Shown here: positions 33,659 through 43,042 of the stretch, one piece after another
Layout: every line of letters begins with the position of its first letter
Numbering within the stretch: position 1 is the first letter of the stretch
Assembly: GCA_016196065.1 (NCBI GenBank)
Contig: JACPYL010000018.1
Location: 246,185-296,919, forward strand
Source: Acidobacteriota bacterium
Lineage (GTDB): Bacteria > Acidobacteriota > Terriglobia > Terriglobales > Acidobacteriaceae
Direction: 5' to 3'
Length of the DNA: 50,735 bases
The notes under the pieces: model-generated
What the model saw: the letters and a program-made list of their open reading frames with translations, nothing else
Databases searched by the model: none
What the model was told of the DNA's origin: nothing
Made by a program: the position numbers and the translations under genes

Positions 33659-36079
33659 CTATTGCCGCTCCATGATCTCGTCGATCGCCACTTTGCCGCC
33701 CTTTTCTACGCTGACGACTTTGTGGATCGGCTTAAAGCCAGTGAGCGTGATGTCGACCACGTAGTTTCCCGGGCCGAGCATGAACTCCGTGGGCGATGTC
33801 TTTTCGAAGAGACGTTGGTTCACGGCGATCTGGGCGCCCTTGGGCTGGGTCCGCACGCTCATGGTGCCCATGCCTGCAGTGCTGTCGTTTCCGCCGCCAC
33901 CGAAGATCTTCTTCAGTTTGTTCACGCTGCGAATATCATCCGCGTTGCCGAGTACACGCAGCGCAGGGCCAAATTGAAAGTTCTGACCCGGTCCCAGGTC
34001 CGCACTGGTGGTTTCGTCAAGGTAGCCCTGCTTGCGAAGGACTACTGTGTGCGCACCCTTTTCCACCGCAAACTGCACCGGCGTCACACGGCCCGTGGTC
34101 TTTCCATCCAGGATGACCTCCGCGCCGGCAGGCGTGCTACTCACGACCATGAGCGCATTGATGGGAGCCAGGTGCATCGACAGCGCGGCCCTGCTTCCGG
34201 ACGTGATGTTTACCGTGCGAGCCTCGGTCGAATAGCCGGACTTGCTGACAGAAATGGAATGTTGCCCGGGGTTTATCCCACTCAGACTGAACGGAGTCAC
34301 CCACGTTGGATCGCTTTTACCATCGAACTGAATCTGCGCACCGGCCGGAGTGGAATCGATCTCCACCGACCCGGACACGATGACAGCAGGCGCCGGAGCA
34401 GCTCTCTTCTTGCTTGTGGTAGCAGCACGCTTATCGAGTTGACGAACCGTCACCTCAGGTTCGGACTCAACCGGGGGCGCGGGTGCGACTTGAACCGGCT
34501 GTGGCGCCGGCGCTGGAGCAGCCTGCGTGGCGGCGCTCTTGGTCGGACGCGGCGCAGCGGTCGAATCGTCGTCCTCTGAGCGCACGTGCCAATAGACGCC
34601 GATCGACACGATGAGAATAAGAACCACCGCTCCCAAGATGGAGTACATCATCAACTGGGGTGGGACTGTCTTGATCTCCGTCATCGCCCGGTCGGCGACT
34701 TCGCGGACCTGAATTTTCGGCTTGTCATCCTTGTGCTGGTTGCGGAGTTGCGCCAGCGGAGACGGTTCCGGCATTTCCGGAACGGGCAAAGTTGGCGGCG
34801 GCGGCGCAAAAATCGGTTCCTTCATGGGCGGCAATTCGTCCAGGTCGGAGAAACTCTTGGCGGCGGTGGACGTTGCCGGAGCTGCCGCAGACATCATCGG
34901 ATCAAAAGAGTGAGAGGCTTGCGTTTCTGTTTCCGGCTCGGCGGTGGCTGCCGACATCACCGCGCTCGGCATCGCCGAAGCCTGCGGTGGTGCGGTTGTT
35001 TCAATCATCCGCGAACCCGAATTGGATGAAATACTGGAATGCGATCCTGCTCCCGCACTGGCCGCTGCGGCACGAGCCGGCGGAGGCGGTGCAGCCGTGG
35101 CCCGCGGAGCTGGTTGCTGCGGAGCCCAATCATCGGAAAGGTCAGACTCAGTGGTTTTGGGGGTGGACGCAATGAATTTGCTGGCGGCCGCTGCGCGCGC
35201 CGCCGGAGCTACCGGAGCTTTTGCCGCGGGGGCTGCCTTCTTCGCGTCTCCTGCCGATTTTTTCCCGTTTTCCTTGCACTTCTCAAGGTCGTCCACCAGT
35301 TCGCGAGCCGACTGGTAGCGCTGTGCTGGATCCTTGGCAAGCGCTTTCATAACCAGTGCGCTCACACCCGCCTGAATCTTGGGATTCAATGAAGATGGAC
35401 TTGGCGGCATTTCATCCGCAATTTGAGTGGCCAGCGCGATCGGATCGGTCGCGTCAAACGCCTTGCGGTCGGTCACCATTTCGTACAGCACCGCGCCCCA
35501 GGTAAACAAATTCGAGCGCAGATCGATTGCATCTCCGCGCACCTGTTCGGGCGACGCATAGGGCAGCAGCCGTCCCAGGCCATTTCCCATTTCCGCGGTA
35601 ATCAAGCTCATGTTGGAGATGCCATAACCCAATATCTTGACCAGGCCATCCCACTGCACCATGATTTTCGAGGGTTCCAAAGAAGAGTGAGTCACTCCCT
35701 TCGACCCGGCGGCGTCCAGCCCCGCGCACACTTGACGCGTGATATCCAGAAGATCCCAGATCGAGAACCCTTCCCTGCGCGTGAGCATCGTCGCAATGCT
35801 GTTTCCCTGGACGTACTCCATCGCGGCGCAGAACTGGCCGTCGATTTCGCCCGCTCCGTAGAGGGCTGCAATATTTTGGGTGGTCAAATCGCGGGTCGCC
35901 TCGCCTTCCGCGATCAGTGTGTCCACGAAGGCAGACGCACGTTCGCCGAGCGGCTCCAGATTCTGAGTCTTGAGCGCCACGGTCTGATTGGTTTCCGTGT
36001 CCGTCGCCTTATAAATCAAGGCGGTGTCGGACTTGGAGAGTTCACTCTGGATTTCAAATCGGCCAAATATCATTGCCAT
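33659..36079 (-). CDS. PEGA-domain membrane protein with a degenerate (pseudo)kinase domain
   Basis: 806 aa. Residues 1-270 have the fold pattern of a bacterial Ser/Thr kinase (VALKTQ beta-3 Lys, EGEATRDLTTQNIAALYG helix C, PYASPEQV, WGAVLYEMVTDRKAF, DPAQRYQSARELVDDL), but the essential residues are changed: the glycine loop reads LSKSDTALIY, HRDLKPEN is THSSLEPSK and DFG is LGYG. Catalytic Asp, metal-binding Asn and DFG Asp are all missing, so it should not phosphorylate. A Pro/Ala/Lys linker leads to a membrane helix (SILGAVVLILIVSIGVYWHV, about 477-500) and then three periplasmic PEGA repeats (about 565-632, 635-700, 735-806). A scaffold or sensor role is likely. I see no paired active kinase. 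Confidence 0.9.
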   Translation of the reverse strand: MAMIFGRFEIQSELSKSDTALIYKATDTETNQTVALKTQNLEPLGERASAFVDTLIAEGEATRDLTTQNIAALYGAGEIDGQFCAAMEYVQGNSIATMLTRREGFSIWDLLDITRQVCAGLDAAGSKGVTHSSLEPSKIMVQWDGLVKILGYGISNMSLITAEMGNGLGRLLPYASPEQVRGDAIDLRSNLFTWGAVLYEMVTDRKAFDATDPIALATQIADEMPPSPSSLNPKIQAGVSALVMKALAKDPAQRYQSARELVDDLEKCKENGKKSAGDAKKAAPAAKAPVAPAARAAAASKFIASTPKTTESDLSDDWAPQQPAPRATAAPPPPARAAAASAGAGSHSSISSNSGSRMIETTAPPQASAMPSAVMSAATAEPETETQASHSFDPMMSAAAPATSTAAKSFSDLDELPPMKEPIFAPPPPTLPVPEMPEPSPLAQLRNQHKDDKPKIQVREVADRAMTEIKTVPPQLMMYSILGAVVLILIVSIGVYWHVRSEDDDSTAAPRPTKSAATQAAPAPAPQPVQVAPAPPVESEPEVTVRQLDKRAATTSKKRAAPAPAVIVSGSVEIDSTPAGAQIQFDGKSDPTWVTPFSLSGINPGQHSISVSKSGYSTEARTVNITSGSRAALSMHLAPINALMVVSSTPAGAEVILDGKTTGRVTPVQFAVEKGAHTVVLRKQGYLDETTSADLGPGQNFQFGPALRVLGNADDIRSVNKLKKIFGGGGNDSTAGMGTMSVRTQPKGAQIAVNQRLFEKTSPTEFMLGPGNYVVDITLTGFKPIHKVVSVEKGGKVAIDEIMERQ

Positions 36080-36232
36080 TGCAGTCGCCTCGCGGTGACA
36101 GCCGCACTACTCCTAAGAATGGGTTTTGGCTAATAACCGGGGGAGAGACATGCTTAGGATAACGCGATGAACTCGGGGGCGAGAGTTACGAAAGTACTTG
36201 CGTTTCCGATTGAGCCGGAGCGCCTTGAGACG

Positions 36233-36778
36233 CTATTGCGAGCGCAGCCAGTTTTCCACGAGTTGCCGCACTTTCGCTCCTTCTGGACGGCGCCGGACCG
36301 CGTCCAGCACCGATACACGCACCTGCCCATCTCGGCCACGAAAGGCTACCCAGTAGGGGATACAGATTTCGCCGGGAATTTCGACGGCCTCGAACCGCAC
36401 ATCCCGCATGCGGAAGAATCCACGGGTGAACACGAGCCGCCGTACTTTCGCCAGCAGACGCTCTTGCGCCACGTCCGAAGCGAGCGTGGCAGGAATCACG
36501 TTACGGGTCTGCAGAAAGAGCAAATCTTCGGGAGCAGGCTGCCCGGGAAATTGATACAGGTCCATCACGCCCTGGGCGGCGTCCAAGCCGAAAATGTTGC
36601 TGTCCTCCCGGCCGCTATTGACGACCTTCACGTGGAACAGGCGGAACGGAATATACAGCTCAGCGATCGAGCGAACTGGCCCCCGGAACCAATCGGAGAG
36701 GCGAAACGTACCACCAGTGAAATGGCGCAGTGCCTCGGCGCGGGTGACGTTCGCTTTTAAGCTGCGAATTCCAGTCAT
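36233..36778 (-). CDS. Unrecognised 181-aa protein downstream of the MarR gene
   Basis: A long, clean frame 12 bp downstream of the MarR-like frame on the same strand. Mature-looking sequence includes FRLSDWFRGPVRSIAELYIPFRLFHVKVVNSG, GVMDLYQFPGQPAPEDLLFLQTRNVIPATL and a basic C-terminus (VRVSVLDAVRRRPEGAKVRQLVENWLRSQ). No signal peptide, TM helix or catalytic motif is evident. It is likely co-transcribed with the regulator and may contribute to the function controlled by it. I do not recognise a family. Confidence 0.6.
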   Translation of the reverse strand: MTGIRSLKANVTRAEALRHFTGGTFRLSDWFRGPVRSIAELYIPFRLFHVKVVNSGREDSNIFGLDAAQGVMDLYQFPGQPAPEDLLFLQTRNVIPATLASDVAQERLLAKVRRLVFTRGFFRMRDVRFEAVEIPGEICIPYWVAFRGRDGQVRVSVLDAVRRRPEGAKVRQLVENWLRSQ

Positions 36779-36790
36779 GGGAGGATTGGT

Positions 36791-37331
36791 CTAGCCGTCA
36801 CCTTTCTTCCGCCACTCGTCCAAGATCGTTGACTTGGGATGGGCCGTCATTTCAGCCGTCATTTCCCGTGTGCGTTGCGAGGCGCGACGCATGAAGTCAA
36901 GGATGGTCTCAAGTTGCGATTCGCTATAGGCATGCAGCAGGTCCGCATAGGCCTTGCGAACGGAACCGAACACGGCAGCACCTTCGGCAATGCGTTCACG
37001 GATCGGCTCGACCATGACCCGCCGACGATCGCTGCCGTCGCGGGCACGCCGCACCAGACCTTTTTTCTCCAGCCGGTCGATGAGGCTGGTGACGGAAGCG
37101 GTGGCCAGTCCGGTATGGCGGGCAAGTTCGCCTGCGGTGACCGGACCAACCCGGATGAGGGTGTCGAGCGTTTTGCTGTCGGTGGCCGTCAGGCCAGCGC
37201 GCGCGGCAACGACCCGTGTGAAACATGACAGTGGCCGCGCTGCTCTCACGGCCGGCAAACAAGATCGTCTCTACCAGGTGCCGGCGGCGCGGGCTGGCGG
37301 GCGCGGGGCGGGCTTTACGCGGGATTGACAA
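36791..37331 (-). pseudogene. MarR-family transcriptional regulator, apparently frameshifted
   Basis: The wing-helix core is clear in one frame: VVAARAGLTATDSKTLDTLI, GPVTAGELARHTGLATASVTSLIDRLEKKGLVRRARDGSDRRRVMVEP, then two dimerisation helices. The N-terminal helix that MarR proteins need (HLVETILFAGRESSAATVMFHT) lies in another frame just upstream. The frames would join if one base were removed from GGG at 37213-37215 (minus-strand GGGTC); as written, the core frame begins only at a TTG at 37258. With that repair the protein would start at a TTG at 37331, 10 bp after AAGGAG. A perfect palindrome upstream fits its operator. This is a real frameshift or an assembly/sequencing error. It is divergent from the ABC efflux operon, the likely target. 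Confidence 0.7.
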
Positions 37332-37350
37332 GCGGAGCGAACTCCTTATG

Positions 37351-37372
37351 TTATCTCGATCCATCGAGATAA
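37351..37372. promoter_or_regulatory. Perfect MarR-type operator palindrome
   Basis: TTATCTCGAT-CC-ATCGAGATAA: 10-bp perfect arms with a 2-bp centre. A further copy of ATCGAGATA follows at 37380-37388. It lies in the divergent gap between the MarR-like gene and the ABC efflux operon, 20 bp upstream of the regulator's proposed start, and so could control both transcription units. Confidence 0.75.
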
Positions 37373-37603
37373 ACGCTCTATCGAGATATTATGGTAAATC
37401 ATCATACAGCATGCGGGATAGAGCAACGTGCGGCTACGATGTTGCGCCCTTTCGCGGGGCAGCAGCCCGCCCCAGCTAAGCCTGGCGCCAGTTGTCCTGA
37501 CGGTGCCCATTGCTTTATGCTGTCGGCTGCAGAGCAATTTGGGTTTGATGCATTTCTCAGGGAATCGCTTTTCCCCTGTTTTACCCTCCGGAGACCTGTC
37601 CGC

Positions 37604-38755
37604 ATGACCCTAACCCGCTTCGTCACTAAGAGTGCTTTCCGCAACAAGCGCCGTAGTGTGTTGACGGTGATCAGCATTACGTTTTCGCTGGTGCTGCTTA
37701 CGCTCATGACGACCATCTGGCATAGCTGGTATATCGACAAGGGAAGCACCCAGTCGGCGCAGCGGCTTATCACCCGGCATCGCGTCTCCCTGACGCAGAC
37801 GTTGCCGATCTTCTACCGGGAGAAAATGCGTGCGGTTCCCGGAGTCGCAGCAGTAGCTCCGACCCAATGGTACGGAGGAATTTACAAGGACAACAAGCCG
37901 GAAAATTTCTTCGCTCAGTTTGCTACTGATCCCGATGAAATTTTCAAAGTGATGACGGACTTTACAATCCCCGGCGACCAACTGGCGGCTTGGCAGAAAG
38001 ACCAGGCAGGCGCCGTGGTGGACAGCGAACTGGCAAAAAAGTTCGGCTGGAAGGTCGGGGATCGCGTAGTGCTTCAGGGCACGATCTTTCCCGGAAATCT
38101 GGAGTTGACCATCCGCGGCATCTTCAAGGCTCCGGAACCTACAATCACGCTCTATTTCAATCGCAAGTATCTCGAAGAGGCGGTTTCGTTCTTCAAGGGA
38201 GCGTCTGGCACCTTCAATATTCTGGCCGCGTCGCCGGATGATGTTCCGAAAGTTGCAGCTGGCGTGGACGCCCTATTTCGAAACTCGCCGCAGCCGACTA
38301 AAACCGAGAGCGAGAAAGCTTTTCAGTTGAGCTTCATCAACAGCATCGGCAACGTGAAGGCTTTCATCCTGAGTATTTGTATGGCGGTGGTGTTCGCGAC
38401 TCTGCTGGTATCCGCGAACACGATGGCGATGTCGATTCGCGAACGCACCCGCGAAGTAGCCGTGCTCAAGACGCTGGGCTTTACGCGGCAAACGATTCTC
38501 GGTCTCTATATCGGTGAGTCCGTGACCGTGGCGATGATCGGCGGCGTGCTCGGATGCCTCCTGGCGGTTGGCATGGTCACCGGTTTACGGCACGCTCCGG
38601 GACTGGGTTTCTTCTTCCTCGGGATCCACGTCACGTTTTCAACCTACGTGCTCGCGCTTCTTGTTTCCGCGATGGTCGGACTACTGAGCGCGATTGTGCC
38701 CGCGTATCACGCCGCCAAGATCGGCATTGTGGAGGGCTTGCGCTACGTCGGGTAG
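37604..38755 (+). CDS. ABC transporter permease, FtsX/MacB type (first)
   Basis: 383 aa from the ATG at 37604 (GGAG upstream); the longer frame from 37391 runs through the operator region and has no recognisable sequence, so I rejected it. A first membrane segment (VLTVISITFSLVLLTLMTTIWHSW, about 17-40) is followed by a periplasmic domain of about 200 residues (MacB_PCD-like; VVDSELAKKFGWKVGDRVVLQG) and three C-terminal helices of the FtsX domain (FILSICMAVVFATLLVSANTMAMSIRERTREVAVLKTLGFTRQTI). It is the first gene of an efflux operon with a second permease, an adaptor and an ATPase. Substrate unknown. Confidence 0.85.
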   Translation: MTLTRFVTKSAFRNKRRSVLTVISITFSLVLLTLMTTIWHSWYIDKGSTQSAQRLITRHRVSLTQTLPIFYREKMRAVPGVAAVAPTQWYGGIYKDNKPENFFAQFATDPDEIFKVMTDFTIPGDQLAAWQKDQAGAVVDSELAKKFGWKVGDRVVLQGTIFPGNLELTIRGIFKAPEPTITLYFNRKYLEEAVSFFKGASGTFNILAASPDDVPKVAAGVDALFRNSPQPTKTESEKAFQLSFINSIGNVKAFILSICMAVVFATLLVSANTMAMSIRERTREVAVLKTLGFTRQTILGLYIGESVTVAMIGGVLGCLLAVGMVTGLRHAPGLGFFFLGIHVTFSTYVLALLVSAMVGLLSAIVPAYHAAKIGIVEGLRYVG

Positions 38756-38767
38756 CGAACGAAAACC

Positions 38768-39958
38768 ATGGCGATCCCCATCAGCTACAACATCCGAAAC
38801 CTGAAGCTTCGCAAAGGCCTCACCATCATGACCGCGCTCGGGATTGCGCTCACCGTGACTACGGCGGTGTTCCTGATGGCCCTGCTGGCCGGCCTGCAAA
38901 AAGCATTTGTCGCCAGTGGCGACTCCCTCAACGTGCTCGTGATGCGCAAAGGTTCGACCGCGGAACTTACTGGCGGCTTTGATGCGTCCCTGTTCCCGAT
39001 ATTGAAGACCTTACCCGGCATCGCCGTCGATAAACAAGGACAGCCTCTGGCGTCCGGCGAATGGGTTGTGGTCGCGGTTTTACCGAGAGAGAATGGCACA
39101 GGAGAGGTCAACGTTTCGGTTCGTGGCATCATGCCCTCCGGCGTCGCCCTTCGTCTGGACGAAAAAGGCAAAGACGGTCAACCGAAATTGAAGCTCATCG
39201 AAGGCCGCTGGTTCGCAACAGGGCAACGCGAAGTAGTCGTGGGAAGATCGATTCGCAACCGATTTTCCGGGACAAAAGTCGGAGACAACCTTGACTTCGC
39301 CAAGGGGCAATGGAAAGTCGTCGGCGTTTTCGATTCCGGCGGTTCCGCCTATGACTCCGAAATCTGGGGAGACCTTAACCAGGTTGCAGCCGACTTCGAT
39401 CGCCAGGGCGGCTTCGGATCCGCTTACCTTCGAGCTACGGACGCGGTTTCGGCGGACGCGCTCAAGAATCGTGTCAGCGACGACCAGCGTCTGAAACTCG
39501 AAGGCCAGCTTGAAACCGCCTACTACGAAAAACAAACCAGTTCCGGCGGTGCCATCAAGTACATCGGCTTCCTGGTCGCGATCATCATGGCGATCGGCTC
39601 CAGCTTCGCGGCCATGAATACTATGTACGCCGCCGTAGCCTATCGCTCTCGCGAGATCGCGACGCTCCGAGTGATTGGATTCTCGCGGCCCAGTATTTTG
39701 ACGTCGTTCGTGCTGGAAGCACTGTTGCTCTCCTTGCTAGGCGCGATTGTCGGAATCGTTTTGATGTTGCCGTTCAATGGCTTCAGCACCGGTATCGGCA
39801 ATCAAGTTACGTTCAGCGAAACCGTATTCAGCCTGCAGATGACGTGGTCGGTCGTGATCACCGCAATCATCTTCGCGTTATCGATGGGACTAATCGGTGG
39901 ATTTTTCCCGGCCTGGAGCGCTTCGCGGCAAGAGATTCTAGCGGCTCTGCGCGGCTAG
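38768..39958 (+). CDS. ABC transporter permease, FtsX/MacB type (second)
   Basis: 396 aa. Same build as the preceding permease: N-terminal helix (GLTIMTALGIALTVTTAVFLMALLAGL), large periplasmic domain (GEVNVSVRGIMPSG, REVVVGRSIRNRFSGTKVGD) and three C-terminal helices (FLVAIIMAIGSSFAAMNTMYAAVAYRSREIATLRVIGFSR, LLSLLGAIVGIVLML, VVITAIIFALSMGLIGGFFPAWSA). It starts 12 bp after the first permease and is followed by the adaptor gene. The two different permeases probably form a heterodimer energised by the ATPase at the operon end. Confidence 0.9.
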   Translation: MAIPISYNIRNLKLRKGLTIMTALGIALTVTTAVFLMALLAGLQKAFVASGDSLNVLVMRKGSTAELTGGFDASLFPILKTLPGIAVDKQGQPLASGEWVVVAVLPRENGTGEVNVSVRGIMPSGVALRLDEKGKDGQPKLKLIEGRWFATGQREVVVGRSIRNRFSGTKVGDNLDFAKGQWKVVGVFDSGGSAYDSEIWGDLNQVAADFDRQGGFGSAYLRATDAVSADALKNRVSDDQRLKLEGQLETAYYEKQTSSGGAIKYIGFLVAIIMAIGSSFAAMNTMYAAVAYRSREIATLRVIGFSRPSILTSFVLEALLLSLLGAIVGIVLMLPFNGFSTGIGNQVTFSETVFSLQMTWSVVITAIIFALSMGLIGGFFPAWSASRQEILAALRG

Positions 39959-40011
39959 GCAGAACCGATTTTTTGTAGCGTCCCGTCATCGCGGACATCG
40001 GACTACTATCA

Positions 40012-41379
40012 ATGCCTACGGACACGAAACACGACGAATTACAAAACCTGCGCATCGACCACTCCCTGCGCGATGGCGGCGGTGAGCCGCCCGCATGGTC
40101 TCGCCGAATCATCCTCGGCGGCATTGCGCTGGTCGTTCTTCTCGGGCTAGTCACGCTCGCCTATCGTTTTCTCTCCACGGATGCACCTGAGGTTGAAGTC
40201 GTCCGCGCTGCCGCCGAAGGCAGTGACGTTGCCGGCGCCACCGTGCTTTCCGCCACTGGATACGTGGTCGCTCATCACAAGATCAACGTGAATTCCAAGG
40301 TCACAGGCCGCGTTGCCTGGATCGGCGTTGAGAAGGGCGACAAAGTTAAAGAGGGCCAAGTCGTGGTTCGACTTGAAGAGCAGGAATTCCGCGCGCTCTA
40401 TGAACAGGCACGCGGCGGCTACGAAAGCTCGAAGGCACGATTGGCAGAACTGCAAAACGGCTCTCGTCCCGAAGAAGTGCAGCAGGCGGAGCACAATCTG
40501 TCCGAAGCGCGGGCTACCGCGGCGAATGACAAGATCAATCTCGACCGCATGCGCGATCTGGCGGCCCAAGGAGTGGTCTCCCGGCAGGTGCTCGACGATG
40601 CCACGGCTCGCAATGACGCATCGCAACAGCGCGTCCATTCTCTGGAGCAGATGTTCCAGATGTCGAAGATTGGTCCGCGTGCGGAGCAGATTCAACGCGC
40701 TCGCGGAGATCTCAGCCAGGCGCAAGGCCAAATGGACTACGCCAAGGCTCAGCTTGACGCCACTACGATTCGCGCGCCTGTTACCGGAACCATTCTCGAG
40801 CGCACGGCCGAAAAGGGCGAACTGGTCACCGCCCAGTTTGCCAGTGGCGCTGAAGGCGGACCTCGCGGTTCGGTAGTCGCTCTTGCCGATCTAAACGATA
40901 TCCAGGTGGAACTCGACATCGCCCAGGACGACTTCGCCAAGCTCGGGCCCAAGCAGGAAGCTGCGGTCACTCTGGATGCTTTCAAGGATCGGAGCTATAA
41001 GGGCGCGATCGCCGAAATTTCGCCGGAAGCAAATCGGCAGAAGGCCACAGTCCAGGTCAAAGTGCAGATTCTCAATCCAGACGCGTACCTGCGTCCAGAG
41101 ATGAATGCCACCGTGCAGTTTCTGGCAAGCGACAACAAGACGGTAACCAAAAAGCAGGTCGGCTCGTTCGTCCCGACGCAGGCTCTGCGTGACAAGGACG
41201 GAGCGAAGTTTGTGTTTCTCGTGCTGAACGGCAAGGTGATCCGCCGAGACGTCCACGTGCTTGGCCCGCGTTCTGGAGGCTACCTGGTGGATTCACTGGT
41301 CGGAGGTGAAAGCGTTGTCACCGCCGCGCCCGCCGACTTGAAAGATGGACAGACAATTCGCATCAAAGGACAGTCATGA
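40012..41379 (+). CDS. HlyD/MacA-type periplasmic adaptor of the ABC efflux system
   Basis: 455 aa. A single N-terminal membrane anchor ([24 protein letters not shown], about 28-50) is followed by the adaptor architecture: barrel-sandwich/lipoyl half ([33 protein letters not shown]), a long alpha-hairpin coiled coil (about 125-240), the second lipoyl half ([22 protein letters not shown]) and a beta-barrel ([33 protein letters not shown]). It should bridge the inner-membrane permeases to an outer-membrane TolC-like channel; no such channel gene is in the operon. The stop overlaps the start of the ATPase gene by 4 bp. Confidence 0.92.
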   Translation: MPTDTKHDELQNLRIDHSLRDGGGEPPAWSRRIILGGIALVVLLGLVTLAYRFLSTDAPEVEVVRAAAEGSDVAGATVLSATGYVVAHHKINVNSKVTGRVAWIGVEKGDKVKEGQVVVRLEEQEFRALYEQARGGYESSKARLAELQNGSRPEEVQQAEHNLSEARATAANDKINLDRMRDLAAQGVVSRQVLDDATARNDASQQRVHSLEQMFQMSKIGPRAEQIQRARGDLSQAQGQMDYAKAQLDATTIRAPVTGTILERTAEKGELVTAQFASGAEGGPRGSVVALADLNDIQVELDIAQDDFAKLGPKQEAAVTLDAFKDRSYKGAIAEISPEANRQKATVQVKVQILNPDAYLRPEMNATVQFLASDNKTVTKKQVGSFVPTQALRDKDGAKFVFLVLNGKVIRRDVHVLGPRSGGYLVDSLVGGESVVTAAPADLKDGQTIRIKGQS

Positions 41380-42074
41380 GCGCAGATACAGCGAAGAACG
41401 GCAACGTAGTCGAAGCCAGTGGCGTCAACAAGATATTCAAGCGCGACGCATTTCAGGTTACCGCGCTCGACAACGTGAACATCAAGATCGCGGCCGGAGA
41501 GTTTGTCGCGCTCATGGGGCCATCGGGTTCCGGCAAAACAACTTTGTTGAATATGATCGCCGCCATCGATCGTCCCACGTCGGGCGAATTGAGAGTGCTG
41601 GGCGAAAATATCTTCAACTTGAATGATGCCCAATCTGCGCGCTGGCGGAATACGCATGTCGGCTACGTATTTCAGACCTTCAACCTGATTCCAGTCTTGA
41701 CGGCGTTTGAGAACGTCGAGTTGCCGCTACTGCTGACGAAGATGAGCGCGCAGCAACGCCGCGATCACGTGCTGACCGCGCTGAAACTCGTCGGCCTTGA
41801 AGATCGCGTCAATCACTTGCCAAAGCAGCTTTCGGGTGGACAAGAACAGCGCGTTGCTATCGCCCGTGCCATCGTCAGCGATCCGACGTTAATTCTTGCG
41901 GACGAACCGACCGGCGACCTGGACAGCAACTCGGCAACAGAAATTCTTGAGATTTTGAAGCGGCTTAATGAAGGATTCAAGAAGACGATCGTGATGGTCA
42001 CCCACGATCCACACGCGGCCAGCTACGCACACGTGACGCGGCATTTGGAGAAAGGCAAACTTCTGCCCGTTTAG
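41376..42074 (+). CDS. ABC transporter ATP-binding protein (MacB/LolD class)
   Basis: 232 aa, a complete nucleotide-binding domain: Walker A GPSGSGKT (48-55), Q-loop in [28 protein letters not shown] signature [14 protein letters not shown] (about 151-164), Walker [14 protein letters not shown] (about 171-183) and the switch His in [10 protein letters not shown]. These features place it in the family that works with FtsX-type permeases in mechanotransmission efflux or lipoprotein release. With the two permeases and adaptor upstream it forms a tripartite exporter, probably for a toxic compound, peptide or lipid. Control by the divergent MarR regulator is likely. Confidence 0.94.
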   Translation: MSADTAKNGNVVEASGVNKIFKRDAFQVTALDNVNIKIAAGEFVALMGPSGSGKTTLLNMIAAIDRPTSGELRVLGENIFNLNDAQSARWRNTHVGYVFQTFNLIPVLTAFENVELPLLLTKMSAQQRRDHVLTALKLVGLEDRVNHLPKQLSGGQEQRVAIARAIVSDPTLILADEPTGDLDSNSATEILEILKRLNEGFKKTIVMVTHDPHAASYAHVTRHLEKGKLLPV

Positions 42075-42091
42075 AACGAGGAGTCTCTGGT

Positions 42092-42171
42092 GTAGAGACG
42101 CGGCTTGCCGCGGCTCCTCTGCCAGCGGCGAGTTTACCGCGTGGAAGAGACGTAACAAGCCGAGTCTCTAC
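42092..42171. repeat. Dispersed inverted repeat (GTAGAGAC family)
   Basis: GTAGAGACGCGGCTTG (42092-42107) and CAAGCCGAGTCTCTAC (42156-42171) pair with one mismatch, with smaller palindromes (ccgcgg) between. The same GTAGAGACGCGGCTTG word recurs at 47904-47919 after the TonB receptor gene, there as a compact terminator-like hairpin. It occupies most of the 131-bp gap between the ABC operon and the next, convergent gene. Confidence 0.7.
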
Positions 42172-42205
42172 GCCATGTTCTTTACGCGCACGATCTGCAA
42201 TGCCT

Positions 42206-42724
42206 CTACGCTCTGGCTTCAGAGGGCAGAGCGCTCACCGGGGAATCACTCTCGCTGACCCATTCCCAGACTCGCCGGCCGCGATCATTGGTAAGGCTGC
42301 GAGCCTCGCCGTAATCCACCAGACGATTGAGCACAGTCGTGACCGAAGCCATCGGATCCTTGTGCCGCAGTAGGATGTCCCCTGCGCGACGCTCCAGTTC
42401 CTGACAAACTTCGCGCGCCCCGAGCGGCGAGCGTGCCTCCATCAGGACAATCCGGCAGGCTTTTGTAAATCCTGGCTGTCTTCCATTCGGTTTACGGTCG
42501 ATCAATTCAAGAAGGTCTTCGCCCAGCACATCATCGCCGAACAGATTGGCCAATCCTGAAATTGTTTGTTTGACCGTGCCAATGCGCTTCATGATATCTG
42601 CACGTTGACGCATTAGCTGACGAAGTTCATCGTGTGCAGCCCGCACTACCTGCTGCACCGGAACACCGCTTACGCGGGGGTCCATTGCGCCGGCGCCATC
42701 CCGGTCGAGCTTCCCCACATCCAT
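42206..42724 (-). CDS. Unrecognised protein with coiled coil and winged-helix-like C-terminus
   Basis: 172 aa from the ATG at 42724, which has GGAGG six bases upstream; an ATG at 42760 is in frame but lacks one. The N-terminal helix (VVRAAHDELRQLMRQRADIMKRIGTVKQTISGLANLFG) is probably a coiled coil. The C-terminal half (KACRIVLMEARSPLGAREVCQELERRAGDILLRHKDPMASVTTVLNRLVDYGEARSLTNDRGRRVWEWV) has the helix-helix-helix-wing pattern of a winged-helix DNA-binding domain. That suggests a nucleic-acid-binding or regulatory role, which is inference. It is convergent with the ABC operon. Confidence 0.65.
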   Translation of the reverse strand: MDVGKLDRDGAGAMDPRVSGVPVQQVVRAAHDELRQLMRQRADIMKRIGTVKQTISGLANLFGDDVLGEDLLELIDRKPNGRQPGFTKACRIVLMEARSPLGAREVCQELERRAGDILLRHKDPMASVTTVLNRLVDYGEARSLTNDRGRRVWEWVSESDSPVSALPSEARA

Positions 42725-42816
42725 ATACTGCCTCCGAGCCCAAGGAACCATGCCCGTCACCCTGCGCCATGCAGGGTTCTGCCTAGGTCTTTAAGTACGG
42801 CAGAGGATTCGCGAAA

Positions 42817-42837
42817 GTTCCCGGATTAAGGGAACTC
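42817..42837. other. Intergenic hairpin
   Basis: AGTTCCC (42817-42823) and GGGAACT (42831-42837), a perfect 7-bp stem with a 7-nt loop, about 93 bp upstream of the preceding minus-strand gene start. Could be a regulator site or a leader hairpin; nothing more can be said. Confidence 0.35.
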
Positions 42838-42932
42838 CCCCAAACAGCGGGGAATCCTTTGCACGTTTGGACTCACAAGGGAAGAAAACGTCACCACGGA
42901 ACAGTCTGCTGTAATGAACCGTTTTAACAAAT

Positions 42933-42955
42933 GCGCGAGTGCATGGCACTCGCGC
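42933..42955 (-). terminator. Strong palindrome after the PPOX-type gene, possible terminator
   Basis: GCGCGAGTGC-ATG-GCACTCGCGC: perfect 10-bp arms with a 3-nt loop. On the minus strand it lies 87 bp after the stop of the oxidoreductase gene and is followed by ATTTGTTAAAA, a weak T-rich stretch, so it may be an intrinsic terminator for that gene. Confidence 0.45.
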
Positions 42956-43042
42956 TCCACATAACGGGATTCATCTACTGTTTCATGGATGATTTGGCTG
43001 GAACCGCCTTCTTGGCGGCCGGCTTCAACGCTTGTTCAGGGT

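Noticed and set aside
37391-37603. N-terminal extension of the first FtsX permease
   Set aside because: It begins next to the MarR operator, is not protein-like and lacks a ribosome-binding site; the membrane-protein start at 37604 fits the family.
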